DNA of 64,000 nucleotides, taken from contig NZ_CP040710.1 in assembly GCF_005943945.1 (NCBI RefSeq), positions 372,001-436,000 of the forward strand. Direction: 5' to 3'. Positions 9,188 through 17,482 of the stretch are shown in pieces. Origin of the DNA: Aggregatimonas sangjinii (GTDB lineage: Bacteria > Bacteroidota > Bacteroidia > Flavobacteriales > Flavobacteriaceae). How positions within the stretch are numbered: position 1 is the first letter of the stretch; each line of letters begins with the position of its first letter. The notes beneath the pieces were generated by a model, which saw nothing but the letters and a program-made list of their open reading frames with translations, was not told the DNA's origin and searched no databases. A program made the position numbers and the translations under genes.

Positions 9188-9364
9188 TTAATTGAGGTTC
9201 CCTAGACCGTCGCTGTTTGGGGTAGCGGTGGTTTGGGTTTCGATTTTGTTCATTTCGTTTTCCATGGCAAGTTCCTGGGAATCGGCTTGGCCTACGTTGT
9301 AATACGTTAGTGCGGCAATAACAAAACTTGCGAAGTACAGGGAACTTTTTACTTTGTATGACAT
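9188..9364 (-). CDS. 58-aa single-span membrane protein, copy 2 of 3
   Basis: The protein begins MSYKVKSSLYFASFVIAALT, continues YYNVGQADSQELAMEN and ends SDGLGNLN. It shares the first 24 residues almost exactly with copies 1 and 3 and the late ATPN motif near residue 47. One hydrophobic span covers about residues 8-22. A longer reading frame overlaps it in another phase, but cross-copy conservation identifies this frame as the real one. The downstream side carries GTAGGTT heptamers and the palindromic element. Function is unknown. Confidence 0.72.
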   Translation of the reverse strand: MSYKVKSSLYFASFVIAALTYYNVGQADSQELAMENEMNKIETQTTATPNSDGLGNLN

Positions 9365-9625
9365 GGTGTGTGTTGTTTTTTGTTAGGACCAAAGTACTTC
9401 AAGAAACAGCTCGGCCGTACCGTTTGTTGTGAAACAAGTACTTTTTTGATGCCTATGACTGCTTTTCTGTGGTCTAAAAGTCAAGGCCGTGAGATTAGCC
9501 CGAAACCGAGGTAGATAAAGCGTTCGTTATCCTCGATTAGGAGCATAGGGTGAAGCACATAAACCTCCCGAACGGTAGGTTTTCTAATTTGAAGGTCATG
9601 CCATTAGGTGCTTCTGGTAAGACTT

Positions 9626-10222
9626 TTATGGCTGAAGCTGTTTTACCTGCCACTCTCCATTTTCACGTTCGTATAGTCTCCTATAATGAAATCGTGTCTC
9701 TTTGAACTCCATAAATTCGATACGTGTGGGATTGATTGAAAATCCACCCCAGTTTTGAGGTCTGGTAATTTTGGTTTTGTCCGAAACCATTTTCAAAACA
9801 CGCTTTTCAAGTTGTTGCGCATCGTAGGTTTCTTTTCCTTGTTCGCAGATAGTCGAAACAGCCTGGGCATTCACGTGGCGGTCGTTAAAATAGTTGTCCG
9901 CAAGTTGTTCCGATATCTTTGTAGCTAATCCCTGAATTCTGATCTGTCTTTCCGTTGCTGTCCACCAAAAGGTAAGTGCAACATGTGCGTTGTTTTCGAT
10001 TTCAATTCCTTTTCTTGAATTTAACGGACCGGTGATAATCAAACAATCCTCAACCAATTTTTTAAAGGAAACGAATCTTGCGTTCGGAAAATTATCCAAG
10101 CCTATGGTGGATAAACAAACAGCAGTCGGGATACGGACCTCGGATACTTTTTGTTCTTCCTCAAACCATTGGGAGAAAAGGGATAGTGGCTGGTGCAGGC
10201 TTTTTTTGTTGTACATCGACAT
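9626..10222 (-). CDS. pyridoxamine 5'-phosphate oxidase family protein (PdxH-like)
   Basis: A 198-aa FMN-binding split-barrel protein. Matches to PdxH include PLSLFSQWFEEE at the N-terminus, NSRKGIEIENNAHVALTFWW (FMN-binding region), ERQIRIQGLA, and the C-terminal signature RPQNWGGFSINPTRIEF, then RFHYRRLYER. PdxH oxidises pyridoxamine/pyridoxine phosphate to PLP. This copy is shorter than typical PdxH (about 215 aa), and the usual Trp-Ala-Ser-x-Gln-Ser region is replaced by AVSTICEQG, so it is a diverged member whose substrate is uncertain. It stands alone on the minus strand. Confidence 0.8.
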   Translation of the reverse strand: MSMYNKKSLHQPLSLFSQWFEEEQKVSEVRIPTAVCLSTIGLDNFPNARFVSFKKLVEDCLIITGPLNSRKGIEIENNAHVALTFWWTATERQIRIQGLATKISEQLADNYFNDRHVNAQAVSTICEQGKETYDAQQLEKRVLKMVSDKTKITRPQNWGGFSINPTRIEFMEFKETRFHYRRLYERENGEWQVKQLQP

Positions 10223-10451
10223 TTCTTTCCTCGGAAAGTTAACAAAATAAAGGGTTTAGCGCTACGGATTTTTATTCGAAGTTCAATTCAAAAGTATCGC
10301 CTTGTTGTGGGGCTTACCTAGAATCGAATGGAGCAATAATTAGTAGGGTGGTTACGCTACCAAAAAGTTTGGAAAGCGGTTTGCCAGGTTTGGAAAAATA
10401 GGCAATAGTGATACCGACTATAAAAATGATGAAAAACATAATTGGTTTTCT

Positions 10452-11018
10452 TCATTTTTTTTGGATTTTAATGCTTCCACTATCGATTTCGTGGCCGTTT
10501 AGGGTATAGGTCAAATCTTGCCCCTTTAATGCAAACCCAGCGCGCATTACCCCATCGATGCCCTGATCGGAGAGTGCGACCGTATAAAAACGGTAGATAT
10601 CGTTCGGGAGAATGGTTGCAGTCAATGCGGTCGGCTGACCAAGGTACTCATCTAAAAATGATTTCAAATCCAGGCCGTAATCGATACGATGTTCTTTTTC
10701 AGGCGTAGGTTTGTCAGTTGGCAAATACAACGTAAAATCAATACCCGGGGAAGAAGGTACGGTAAAGGAATTCTCCGGGAAACGAACTTCTAATTCCAAG
10801 TTAGATTCCGTTTCGTTGGTTATGGCAGTCCAAAAGACGACATATACGTATTCCATACCGCTTTGTGGATCGGTGTAGCTAAGGCCACCTTTTGGATAAC
10901 TGTTTTGTATGGTAATACCGTTGTTGAAGGAATCGGTATACCGATATTCGGTATGAAATTCTTGCCCCATTCCTAAGAATGCGAATAAAAGGAAAATAAA
11001 AGCAATGGGATATTTCAT
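10452..11018 (-). CDS. hypothetical secreted protein, 188 aa
   Basis: It has a Sec signal peptide (YPIAFIFLLFAFLGMGQ, cleavage near residue 19). The mature part looks like a beta-rich single domain (GLSYTDPQSGMEYVYVVFWT; LELEVRFPENSFTVPSSPG; DLTYTLNGHEIDSGSIKIQKK). I recognise no family. It lies about 90 bp downstream of the TPR-bearing esterase-like gene on the same strand and may be transcribed with it. It is probably periplasmic or exported. Confidence 0.65.
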   Translation of the reverse strand: MKYPIAFIFLLFAFLGMGQEFHTEYRYTDSFNNGITIQNSYPKGGLSYTDPQSGMEYVYVVFWTAITNETESNLELEVRFPENSFTVPSSPGIDFTLYLPTDKPTPEKEHRIDYGLDLKSFLDEYLGQPTALTATILPNDIYRFYTVALSDQGIDGVMRAGFALKGQDLTYTLNGHEIDSGSIKIQKK

Positions 11019-11109
11019 AAAGCGTTTTTGCTTTTAAACTTATAAATGGAAAGGTAAATAAATAGTGGCAATCTAGGCGGCTTGCCATCGAATACCTTTC
11101 TGGTATACT

Positions 11110-12372
11110 CTAAAGTTTTCGTAGCTCGGTCTTGTATCTTTGCAGTTCAGGTTCCTGATTTGTTTTGGCGATGTGGATGGCTTTTTCATACCACTGCCTC
11201 GCTTCGTTGATTTTACCAATTTTTTTATAATAATTTCCTTTGGCATAATGCAAGATGGAAGCCTCGGGAAACTTCTCAAAGCCTAATGCCAAAATATCAA
11301 GTGCATCTTCCGGCCTATCGTTGTCCAAATAAAAACTTGCATATCTACCGAACCATCTGGCCTGTCTGTAATAGTCCTTTATGAACATTTTCCCATCGGC
11401 TTCACGTACCAATGCCTCGAATGTTTCAAAATCATTTTCCTGATGTGCCTGCACCAAAAGGTAGTGTTTCGTATCGAGGTGAATCGCTTCTGAAATTTGA
11501 TATCTCTTGCCGCGATTTTGGTAGTGTTTTTTAAGGCTTTCTATACCTCCAAAATCCGAGAACTCCTGCATTGAATGAAATCTGATTGGACCGTAGTCCT
11601 TGAAAAATAGTTTCAAGCCTTCATTCATAGTAATTAAAGGAGTGGTATAATGGTTTTCCTTATTGGAAAGATGGTAGGTCCACTGTATTTTTTTAGTAGG
11701 ATGCTTTTGAAAAAGGGAGTCCAAGGAAAATAGTGAGGCGGTCGCCCAGTTTTCAACGGTTCCTAAAGCTGCGTAAATACTTACGTCATGGTTTAGGCCG
11801 TTTTTCAATAAACTGTCTACCTTATTCAGTCGGTCGGCAGAAATATGCGTAGGACTGGCTAAAAGCAAACCAGTAAACAGATGGGGTTTGGTGGCCAATA
11901 GTTGCACTCCGAGCCCGGCTGCCATTTCCCATCCAAAATACATCCGCTCATCCAATGTGACATAGGATGCATTGATTTCAGGAATCAGTTCGTCTTCGAG
12001 GAATCGGATAAATTTGGAAGCCTCCGAATCAAACAACTCCCTTCTTCGCACAGCATCGGTTTGAATACCGACAACGATGAATTCCGGTACGATTTCTTGC
12101 CAAGCAAGATTTTGCTGAAAGGCGATACCATTCAAAAAATAACGTTGCGCATCGATAACATAGAGCACCGGATATTTTTTAGAAAGTGTCCCATAACTTG
12201 GTGGTAAGTAAATTTGGATGTCCCGTTCCTCTCCTAAAATATCGGATTGTAGCACACTAGATTTCCCATAGCCGTTTTCATCTTTCGTATTTTGTGATAC
12301 CATCTGTTTACCTATGAAAATAATAAGCAATAGAGGAAAAAGTTTCGATAGTTTATATTTCACGGTGTTCAC
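11110..12372 (-). CDS. secreted esterase-like alpha/beta hydrolase with C-terminal TPR; nucleophile missing
   Basis: A 420-aa protein with a Sec signal peptide (LFPLLLIIFIGKQMVSQ). Residues 35-280 follow the PF00756 esterase fold: DIQIYLPPSYG, KKYPVLYVIDAQRYF, FIVVGIQTD and IRFLEDELIPEINASY. At the nucleophile elbow, where active members have G-H-S-x-G-G, this protein has GWEMAAG (residues 147-153), so Glu149 replaces the serine. The C-terminus (about 355-415) has TPR-like helices, ILHYAKGNYYKKIGKINEAR. It is probably not a functional hydrolase; a binding or regulatory role is more likely. The protein lies outside the cytoplasm. Confidence 0.8.
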   Translation of the reverse strand: MNTVKYKLSKLFPLLLIIFIGKQMVSQNTKDENGYGKSSVLQSDILGEERDIQIYLPPSYGTLSKKYPVLYVIDAQRYFLNGIAFQQNLAWQEIVPEFIVVGIQTDAVRRRELFDSEASKFIRFLEDELIPEINASYVTLDERMYFGWEMAAGLGVQLLATKPHLFTGLLLASPTHISADRLNKVDSLLKNGLNHDVSIYAALGTVENWATASLFSLDSLFQKHPTKKIQWTYHLSNKENHYTTPLITMNEGLKLFFKDYGPIRFHSMQEFSDFGGIESLKKHYQNRGKRYQISEAIHLDTKHYLLVQAHQENDFETFEALVREADGKMFIKDYYRQARWFGRYASFYLDNDRPEDALDILALGFEKFPEASILHYAKGNYYKKIGKINEARQWYEKAIHIAKTNQEPELQRYKTELRKL

Positions 12373-12691
12373 GAATATTTTATGGCAGAGCTGTTGTGAA
12401 CTAAGATAGTAAAAAGGAGGGATGCGCTCAATTTTTGCAAAAACGTCATGTACGCTCGGTCATCGTACCGGGCACAAAGGAGCCGCATTCCAGTCCTATG
12501 GATTCCTTACGAGTGTTCATTCATTTATTCCGACCAGGATTCGTTTTCGACTTTAAGTATTGATTGTACGCGGGCGGCTTCTGTATTTTTATCGTCATGG
12601 TAAGGCCGACTGTTCTATGTGCTGAAGTACTAGGAGAGTGGTAAGATGTTAATTCTTTTTTTGAAGCTGTGAATGATCGTTCAAAGGACAT
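12373..12691. other. intergenic region without a recognised gene
   Basis: About 320 bases between two minus-strand genes. I see no reliable reading frame or terminator. It should hold the promoter of the esterase-like gene. Confidence 0.4.
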
Positions 12692-14029
12692 CTACCCCTT
12701 GTCCCTAATACTTTTGTCGGTGCCGCCATTTTCATATAATCCTTGCAAAGCGGTAATTTCGCCCTCTTCGGATAAAAACCGTATTCTAAAATTGTCGAGA
12801 CCCTTAAGAATAAATTCATTGGTACTATACGGTCGTATTTCATAATTTGTTCCACCGTCGCGCTGATAGAATAATTTTCCCTTCTCGAATACAACCTTTC
12901 GCGGGCCATAAGAACCGGCATAGGATTTTAATGTTTTAGGGTCTACGTTTACCGGATCGGTCTTTAATTTTAGTTCGGCAAGCGGCCATTTGTAGAAAGC
13001 TCGTAGCCGTTCGTCCGTGTTGTTCTTTGTGAGTAAGGCCAAAGCCTCTTTATAGGCTACGTCCAAGGCGTCCGCAGCGGGAACTTGAATATGTGGACTA
13101 ACACCGGTACCCTCCCAATTGGTTTCGGTGATCGGGTTGATGGCCCTGCCAGTGGGTACCCAAACCATAAATCGGTCGGTGGCCACGAGGGAACCACCGG
13201 GATGCGCGCCACCACCCGTAGTTTCACCAACCAGGGTAGCACGTTCCAAATGTTTTAAGTTATAACTGAACTCCTCGGCTGCGGAGAAAGTCCCACTACT
13301 CGTCAACACATAAACGGGTGTGTCCGGACTGCGCGTGCCACTAACGTGCGGTAAGGTCCAGGTTTGGGAATTGCGATTAGACGGTCGCCAAAAGAAATTG
13401 TTCAAATGAACCGGGTCGCTTTCAAAGAGGTAGCTCGTTATGAGTTGAATCATTGCCGGGCTTCCGCCCCCGTTATAGCGAAGGTCGATAATGATGGCAT
13501 CCGTATTGCTCAAAAAATTCATGGCGGATACCGCCGTCTCTCCAGCGTATGCCACATTGGAGAAACTTCGTAAATCCAGATAACCGATATTTCCGGTCAT
13601 AATTTTAACCTCCTTAAAGCCAAAATTATTTCGTTTCATATTGTCTACGGAGCGCTTCAGGTAAGCAAGACTATCCTCGGGAGTAACCGCTTGTCTTTGC
13701 TCGGCTATTTGGCCTGGTGCAAAATAGACTCTCAAATGTTTGTCGTTACTGATGGCTTGAATATCGGCCGTTAATTTTTCGGCGAATTCCTGGGGATCTA
13801 AAATGGTCGTATAGTCGCCATTGCCCAATTTCGATGCGATACTGGAGACCATTTTCTCCGCAACCTCCGGAAACACATAGTTTGTATGAAGTTTGCTACT
13901 TATAGAATCGACCACGGTTTGCTGTTCCGTAGCGGTTAAGGGTGCTATTTCTTCCTGTGCGTTCAGTTGGGTGGTATGAAGCACGAAAAATGAGATGGTG
14001 GCGAAGGCGAGTTTCTTTATGGTTTTCAT
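12692..14029 (-). CDS. secreted S41 family peptidase (IRBP/tricorn-like)
   Basis: A 445-aa protein starting MKTIKKLAFATISFFVLHTT, a Sec signal peptide. A helical N-terminal domain of the retinoid-binding-protein-like S41 kind is followed by IIIDLRYNGGGSP and the active-site segment TSSGTFSAAEEFSYNL with the catalytic serine in FSAAE, then VGETTGGGAHPGG. No PDZ domain is evident. The C-terminal 100 residues form a separate beta domain. The family cleaves C-terminal or unfolded peptides in the periplasm. I chose the ATG at 14029 because it gives the signal peptide and overlaps the MarR stop by four bases (ATGA), which implies coupling. Confidence 0.9.
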   Translation of the reverse strand: MKTIKKLAFATISFFVLHTTQLNAQEEIAPLTATEQQTVVDSISSKLHTNYVFPEVAEKMVSSIASKLGNGDYTTILDPQEFAEKLTADIQAISNDKHLRVYFAPGQIAEQRQAVTPEDSLAYLKRSVDNMKRNNFGFKEVKIMTGNIGYLDLRSFSNVAYAGETAVSAMNFLSNTDAIIIDLRYNGGGSPAMIQLITSYLFESDPVHLNNFFWRPSNRNSQTWTLPHVSGTRSPDTPVYVLTSSGTFSAAEEFSYNLKHLERATLVGETTGGGAHPGGSLVATDRFMVWVPTGRAINPITETNWEGTGVSPHIQVPAADALDVAYKEALALLTKNNTDERLRAFYKWPLAELKLKTDPVNVDPKTLKSYAGSYGPRKVVFEKGKLFYQRDGGTNYEIRPYSTNEFILKGLDNFRIRFLSEEGEITALQGLYENGGTDKSIRDKG

Positions 14030-14475
14030 GGTGTCGTGTTTTTTGAACAATTGGATCTGATTTTTCCTAAAATGGTTTCCAATTGATCGATTTCCTCTTT
14101 TGTGATTCCTTTTAATGATGAATTTCTATTGCGGTGAATTATGGGAGGGAGGATTCGCAACACCTCCTTTCCTTTGTCTGTAATCTCGAGTTTGTATCGC
14201 CTTCTATCTTCGGGGTTCATAGCGCGTTTCAGGTGTTTTTTTTGAACCATATTATCGATCATACGGGTCATCGATGCATTGTCTTTGAACACGAGTTCCG
14301 CGATTTCTTTCTGATTCAAATCGGGATGCTCATTGAGAAAAAGCAGTACCAAACCCTGGTCAATGGTCACATTATCTATTGCCGCGGTAATATTTTTTTG
14401 CGCATATTTTCGGTATTCCTTAATCGTACTTTCTATGGCATGAAATATGGTTTCCGACGGGAGGGAAAGGTTCAT
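14026..14475 (-). CDS. MarR family transcriptional regulator
   Basis: A 149-aa winged-helix regulator starting MNLSLPSETIFHAIE. The DNA-binding part reads LNQKEIAELVFKDNASMTRM then IDNMVQKKHLKRAMNPEDRR, and the wing is RYKLEITDKGKEVL, the standard MarR signature. MarR proteins repress nearby genes and are released by small ligands or oxidants. It is the first gene of a two-gene operon with the S41 peptidase (ATGA overlap). A perfect 12-bp palindrome lies upstream at 14502-14513, so autoregulation is likely. An ATG 20 codons upstream would run into that palindrome, hence the start at 14475. Confidence 0.9.
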   Translation of the reverse strand: MNLSLPSETIFHAIESTIKEYRKYAQKNITAAIDNVTIDQGLVLLFLNEHPDLNQKEIAELVFKDNASMTRMIDNMVQKKHLKRAMNPEDRRRYKLEITDKGKEVLRILPPIIHRNRNSSLKGITKEEIDQLETILGKIRSNCSKNTTP

Positions 14476-14484
14476 TTTATTTGT

Positions 14485-14517
14485 ATTTGATGTAAATATA
14501 ATTGATATATCAAATAA
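14485..14517. promoter_or_regulatory. candidate MarR operator
   Basis: TTGATATATCAA (14502-14513) is a perfect palindrome, flanked by a wider imperfect repeat ATTTGAT...ATCAAAT. It lies 27-42 bp upstream of the marR start. MarR dimers typically bind AT-rich palindromes of this size overlapping their own promoter. The regulator assignment is inference from position. Confidence 0.6.
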
Positions 14518-14713
14518 ATAAAAGTAATTGAACAATTTTTCCCTGCTTCTTTTGCTTTACTTTTTTACCGCAAGGGAGATGGTCAAAAATTTATCATTTT
14601 TCTTTTAACCATAAAGTATAGAACGAGTTGATTTTCGTTCTGTACGAAAATGGGTTGGTCTTCATTTTTAAAGAAGACTACAAGAACAGTCTGTAGGAGC
14701 CGATGGTCTTATT

Positions 14714-16246
14714 TTATTCCTCCAGTTGTTGTAATCGGTTAAGGGCATTCTGGTTTCCGGGATTCAATTCCAAGGACTTTTTGAAGTATATCCTCGCATT
14801 CGTAGTGTCGTTCTTGTACAGGTAAGCTTCCGCTAAACTGTCGTACAAATTGGCCGATTTAGGATAAAGATATATCGCCAGTAAAAAGACATTGATGCCT
14901 TGTTCTGTTCTTTCGGGGTCAAAGGATAACCACAATCCCAGGGAGTTTAACATACCTTCCTCCAATTGCAGTTTTGGATGTTCGGCAACCGTTTTTTGGT
15001 AGAGCAGTACCAAATCTTGATAATCCTGATGCTGCGCCAAATCATTATAGTCTTTGTAATCGAAAACCTTTTCATTCGATTTTTTCATCGTTTTTGAAAG
15101 CAGACTTTCGGGAAAACCATTTTCCTCCGGACTATTTTCAAGGTAGGTCTTGGCCTGTTCATCATTCTTTAGGGTAGCATTTAAAAATTGTAGAACATGC
15201 TCGGAAAGCAGTTTGTAGGAGGCCATAATTTTGGCATCGCTTTTATCCTGCCTTTTATCCCGATTGGCAAAGAGAACACCAAAGGAACTAAAATACGCAT
15301 GGTTAAGATCGTGGAATCTGTAGCTATAGGCATTGCTATTCGTGATGGAATCATACATTCGGAATTCATAGTTCAGCTCCGCAGGAATTTTATCACTGGT
15401 CAGAACTTCTTCCGGAATCTCCTTTTGGGCAAAATGCACGTAGGGAATATCGAAATTATCCAGGTTAAAGTATGGTGACTTTGCCAGGACGGCGTAATTG
15501 TAGCGTTCCGTCCCATCTAAGCTCACCAGCGCATTGACTTTTTGATTTTTCATGACCGTAAGGGTATTGGCCACCCCACCAAAACTAAAACCCATAAGGG
15601 CTACCTTATCGAAATCGATAAAGTCGTATGTGTATATTTCCTGTAAGAGAAGTTCCACATCCCTTGACTGCGTCTGCATATCCTTCGCCGTTCCTCCTTC
15701 GAACCATCGGGTATCCGTTCCTCTTGAAGGTGATGAGATGACGACGAAACCATTGCTTGCCAGGTATTCGAATAAGGCAAAATTCTCTATGGAGGAGGCT
15801 TGGTAACTGGGCGCATACACCACGACCGGAAATTTTTCGTCCAAAAATGGTGAATTGGAAAAAGCGCTCGTTTTTTCGGAAAGATGGGCTTGATTTTCAG
15901 GGGTATTCCACAAGTACGGAAACCAGTCCAACAAAAACGCATTCGGTAGGTTTTCCCATTCTTCCTCTTCCTTTAACACCTCTAAATACTCTAATACCGT
16001 TAATTGCTCCGATTTCCCTTGCACAAGTTCGGTCGGATACCACAAGCTGACAGGAACCGGGCGGTGAATACGTTGATTGTTATACGCATTATGTACACGG
16101 TAGGTTCGCGTACTATCGATAAGAGTATAGTGCTTAAAGCCCACCTGGTACGCCCCGTTTTTTAAATCAATTTGCTCTAAGGAGGTCTGTCCCGTTACAA
16201 ACGAAACCTGAAAAAGTACTACGGCTAGTAGAATTGGTGTTTTCAT
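14714..16246 (-). CDS. secreted alpha/beta hydrolase with C-terminal TPR
   Basis: A 510-aa protein with a signal peptide (MKTPILLAVVLFQVSFVTGQ). The hydrolase domain shows PVPVSLWYPTE, FPVVVYAPSYQASS, FVVISSPSRGTDTRWFEGG and the nucleophile elbow ALMGFSFGGVANTL (GFSFGG, Ser intact). A candidate catalytic His is in HDLNHAYFSSFG. The last 80 residues form TPR-like helices (AIYLYPKSANLYDSLAEAYL; ARIYFKKSLELNPGNQNAL). The fold is close to dienelactone hydrolase and platelet-activating-factor acetylhydrolase relatives; the substrate is unknown. The ATG at 16246 gives a clean signal peptide. Like the protein at 11110-12372 it combines hydrolase and TPR, but the nucleophile is kept. Confidence 0.85.
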   Translation of the reverse strand: MKTPILLAVVLFQVSFVTGQTSLEQIDLKNGAYQVGFKHYTLIDSTRTYRVHNAYNNQRIHRPVPVSLWYPTELVQGKSEQLTVLEYLEVLKEEEEWENLPNAFLLDWFPYLWNTPENQAHLSEKTSAFSNSPFLDEKFPVVVYAPSYQASSIENFALFEYLASNGFVVISSPSRGTDTRWFEGGTAKDMQTQSRDVELLLQEIYTYDFIDFDKVALMGFSFGGVANTLTVMKNQKVNALVSLDGTERYNYAVLAKSPYFNLDNFDIPYVHFAQKEIPEEVLTSDKIPAELNYEFRMYDSITNSNAYSYRFHDLNHAYFSSFGVLFANRDKRQDKSDAKIMASYKLLSEHVLQFLNATLKNDEQAKTYLENSPEENGFPESLLSKTMKKSNEKVFDYKDYNDLAQHQDYQDLVLLYQKTVAEHPKLQLEEGMLNSLGLWLSFDPERTEQGINVFLLAIYLYPKSANLYDSLAEAYLYKNDTTNARIYFKKSLELNPGNQNALNRLQQLEE

Positions 16247-16303
16247 TTTCGTGCAAATTTTAAGGATGCGGTATTGCAATGCTTGCTATCTAAGGGCTGG
16301 TAC

Positions 16304-16437
16304 GGGCCTTCTAAAAGTAGGATATCAGACTCTAATATATTAATATCCCATTTGGAAATCGATGTGCAGAAGGGCTATTTCGAAATTGGGATAGCTATTT
16401 TAGGGCCTTGCGCAACGGTTAGTTTTGTTGTAACACG
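16304..16437 (-). repeat. structured cassette repeat E1 (3' of the DUF4375 gene)
   Basis: It begins right at the DUF4375 stop on the minus strand with CGTGTTACAAC, then CCGTTGCGCAAGG, then two nested stems: GGCCCTAAAATAG pairs with CTACTTTTAGAAGGCC, and TATCCCA pairs with TGGGATA. Homologous copies follow the genes at 17483 and 21515, and a shorter one follows the gene at 22465. Confidence 0.7.
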
Positions 16438-16989
16438 TTATTTTTCGAAGTCACCTTTGTTTGCTTTTATAAACTTGATTAGCAGATTCGGTAAATCATC
16501 AATTTCCCACTCTCCAGATTCCTTATTTGGTCCATAAAATTTTGTATCCAGAGTATTCCAGTATTCAGAAGACTTTTTACTTATTAAATCCAGGATTTCG
16601 CTTCTTTCGTCTCGACCTTCGGGAACAAATCCGTTTGGAAATTGGTCGTTCGCTTTTTTTACAACTCGAGCGGTTTTTATCGCTCCAATTTGTTTCAAAG
16701 CGGTTACTGTTTCCATAGCATAATCACCGCTTGAATTCCAGTAAAATTGATGGAATCCTCCGTTGTTAATTTCTCGTTCTAGGTTTTCAATAATTAGCAG
16801 AATTCTTTGAGAAGAGTTGAGTTTTTCTATTTCTTTGCCATACTTCGATTTTTTGTTCAGATAAGTGTCAATTTCCATTACAATCATATTTTCTCGTTCC
16901 AATTGCATTACTTTTTCCAAATCGAATTTGTTTTGAGAATTACAATTTGTAAAGAAAATAGTTGATAGAAATAATAGAATTTTCCGCAA
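16438..16989 (-). CDS. DUF4375 lipoprotein
   Basis: A 183-aa protein with a lipoprotein signal (LLFLSTIFFTNC, Cys16). The core matches DUF4375, the DMP19-type domain: LEREINNGGFHQFYWNSSGD followed by YAMETVTALKQIGA. The domain family includes a DNA-mimic protein in Neisseria, but a lipoprotein with this fold cannot be acting on cytoplasmic DNA-binding proteins, so its job here is open. It is the first cassette of the array. Its start is preceded by an inverted box (TTAGCGTTGCGTTATAACAC, near 17010-17030) that mirrors the motif after its stop. Confidence 0.8.
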   Translation of the reverse strand: MRKILLFLSTIFFTNCNSQNKFDLEKVMQLERENMIVMEIDTYLNKKSKYGKEIEKLNSSQRILLIIENLEREINNGGFHQFYWNSSGDYAMETVTALKQIGAIKTARVVKKANDQFPNGFVPEGRDERSEILDLISKKSSEYWNTLDTKFYGPNKESGEWEIDDLPNLLIKFIKANKGDFEK

Positions 16990-17342
16990 TTTTTATTGGT
17001 TTTCTACAATGTGTTATAACGCAACGCTAAGTACGACATCTGCGATAGCAGCTCTCGAAAAACGAGTAAATGGGCGATTCGTGGCGTTGGCACGTAATTT
17101 TATGGAAATATAGTGAAAACCTTTTTTGGATTTCGATTGTGTTCGGAATAAAATTGGGCGGTTTTTCGGAGCGCAGCGAACCCTTGAATACCTTTAGAAA
17201 ACAAAGAGCATTGTATGAATAAATTAGATACCTATCTGTAGGCAGGCAGGAGTACCTGAGACCCAAGTAACGGAGGCTGAAAACCTCCGCAGGTGCATTA
17301 AAAGTTGCCATTTTCGGCCTTATACCTTATGTAAGGGGTGAT
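16990..17342. other. non-coding spacer between cassettes 1 and 2
   Basis: It holds the 5' box of cassette 1 (near 17010-17030), a GTTGGCACG-type motif near 17085, and a CGGAGG/CCTCCG hairpin near 17270-17292. A 94-codon open frame crosses it on the minus strand, but its composition and lack of domains argue against a gene. Confidence 0.5.
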
Positions 17343-17480
17343 GGGGCCATTCTAAAAGTAGGATGAGCGCCCCCGCTATACTAATATCCCACATGGGAAA
17401 CGATGTGCAGTAGGGGCATTTCGAGATAGGAGTATTTTTTTTAAGACCTTGTGCAACGGTTTCGATTATTGTACACCGTA
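17343..17480 (-). repeat. structured cassette repeat E2 (3' of the SDR operon)
   Basis: Same order as E1 on the minus strand: GGTGTACAAT box, ACCGTTGCACAAGG, a TATCTCGAAAT arm, CTGCACATCG in the loop, GTGGGATAT arm, and CTACTTTTAGAATGGCC at the far end. It starts directly after the stop at 17483. Confidence 0.7.
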
Positions 17481-17482
17481 TT

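Larger units (their letters stand above)
8831..9460. repeat. duplicated unit, copy A (carries the 58-aa gene at 9188-9364)
   Basis: This stretch is colinear with 23442-24075. Shared landmarks in order are ACCAAATTAACCAAAAATCA, TGTAGAAAGGG about 50 bp later, a 126-bp palindromic element, two GTAGGTT heptamers, the 58-aa gene, and an upstream segment with TTTGTTGTGAAA. The two copies are clearly homologous but diverged, so this is not a recent duplication. Confidence 0.75.

Noticed and set aside
9171-9392. 73-codon minus-strand frame overlapping the second small membrane protein
   Set aside because: The overlapping frame at 9188-9364 is conserved with two paralogues, while this one is not; it is a shadow.
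12649-12921. 90-codon minus-strand frame overlapping the S41 gene
   Set aside because: It lies within the S41 coding region in another phase; the S41 frame has clear catalytic motifs.
17027-17311. 94-codon minus-strand open frame between cassettes 1 and 2
   Set aside because: It crosses the 5' cassette box and a hairpin, shows no domain, signal or plausible ribosome site, and has a composition unlike neighbouring proteins.
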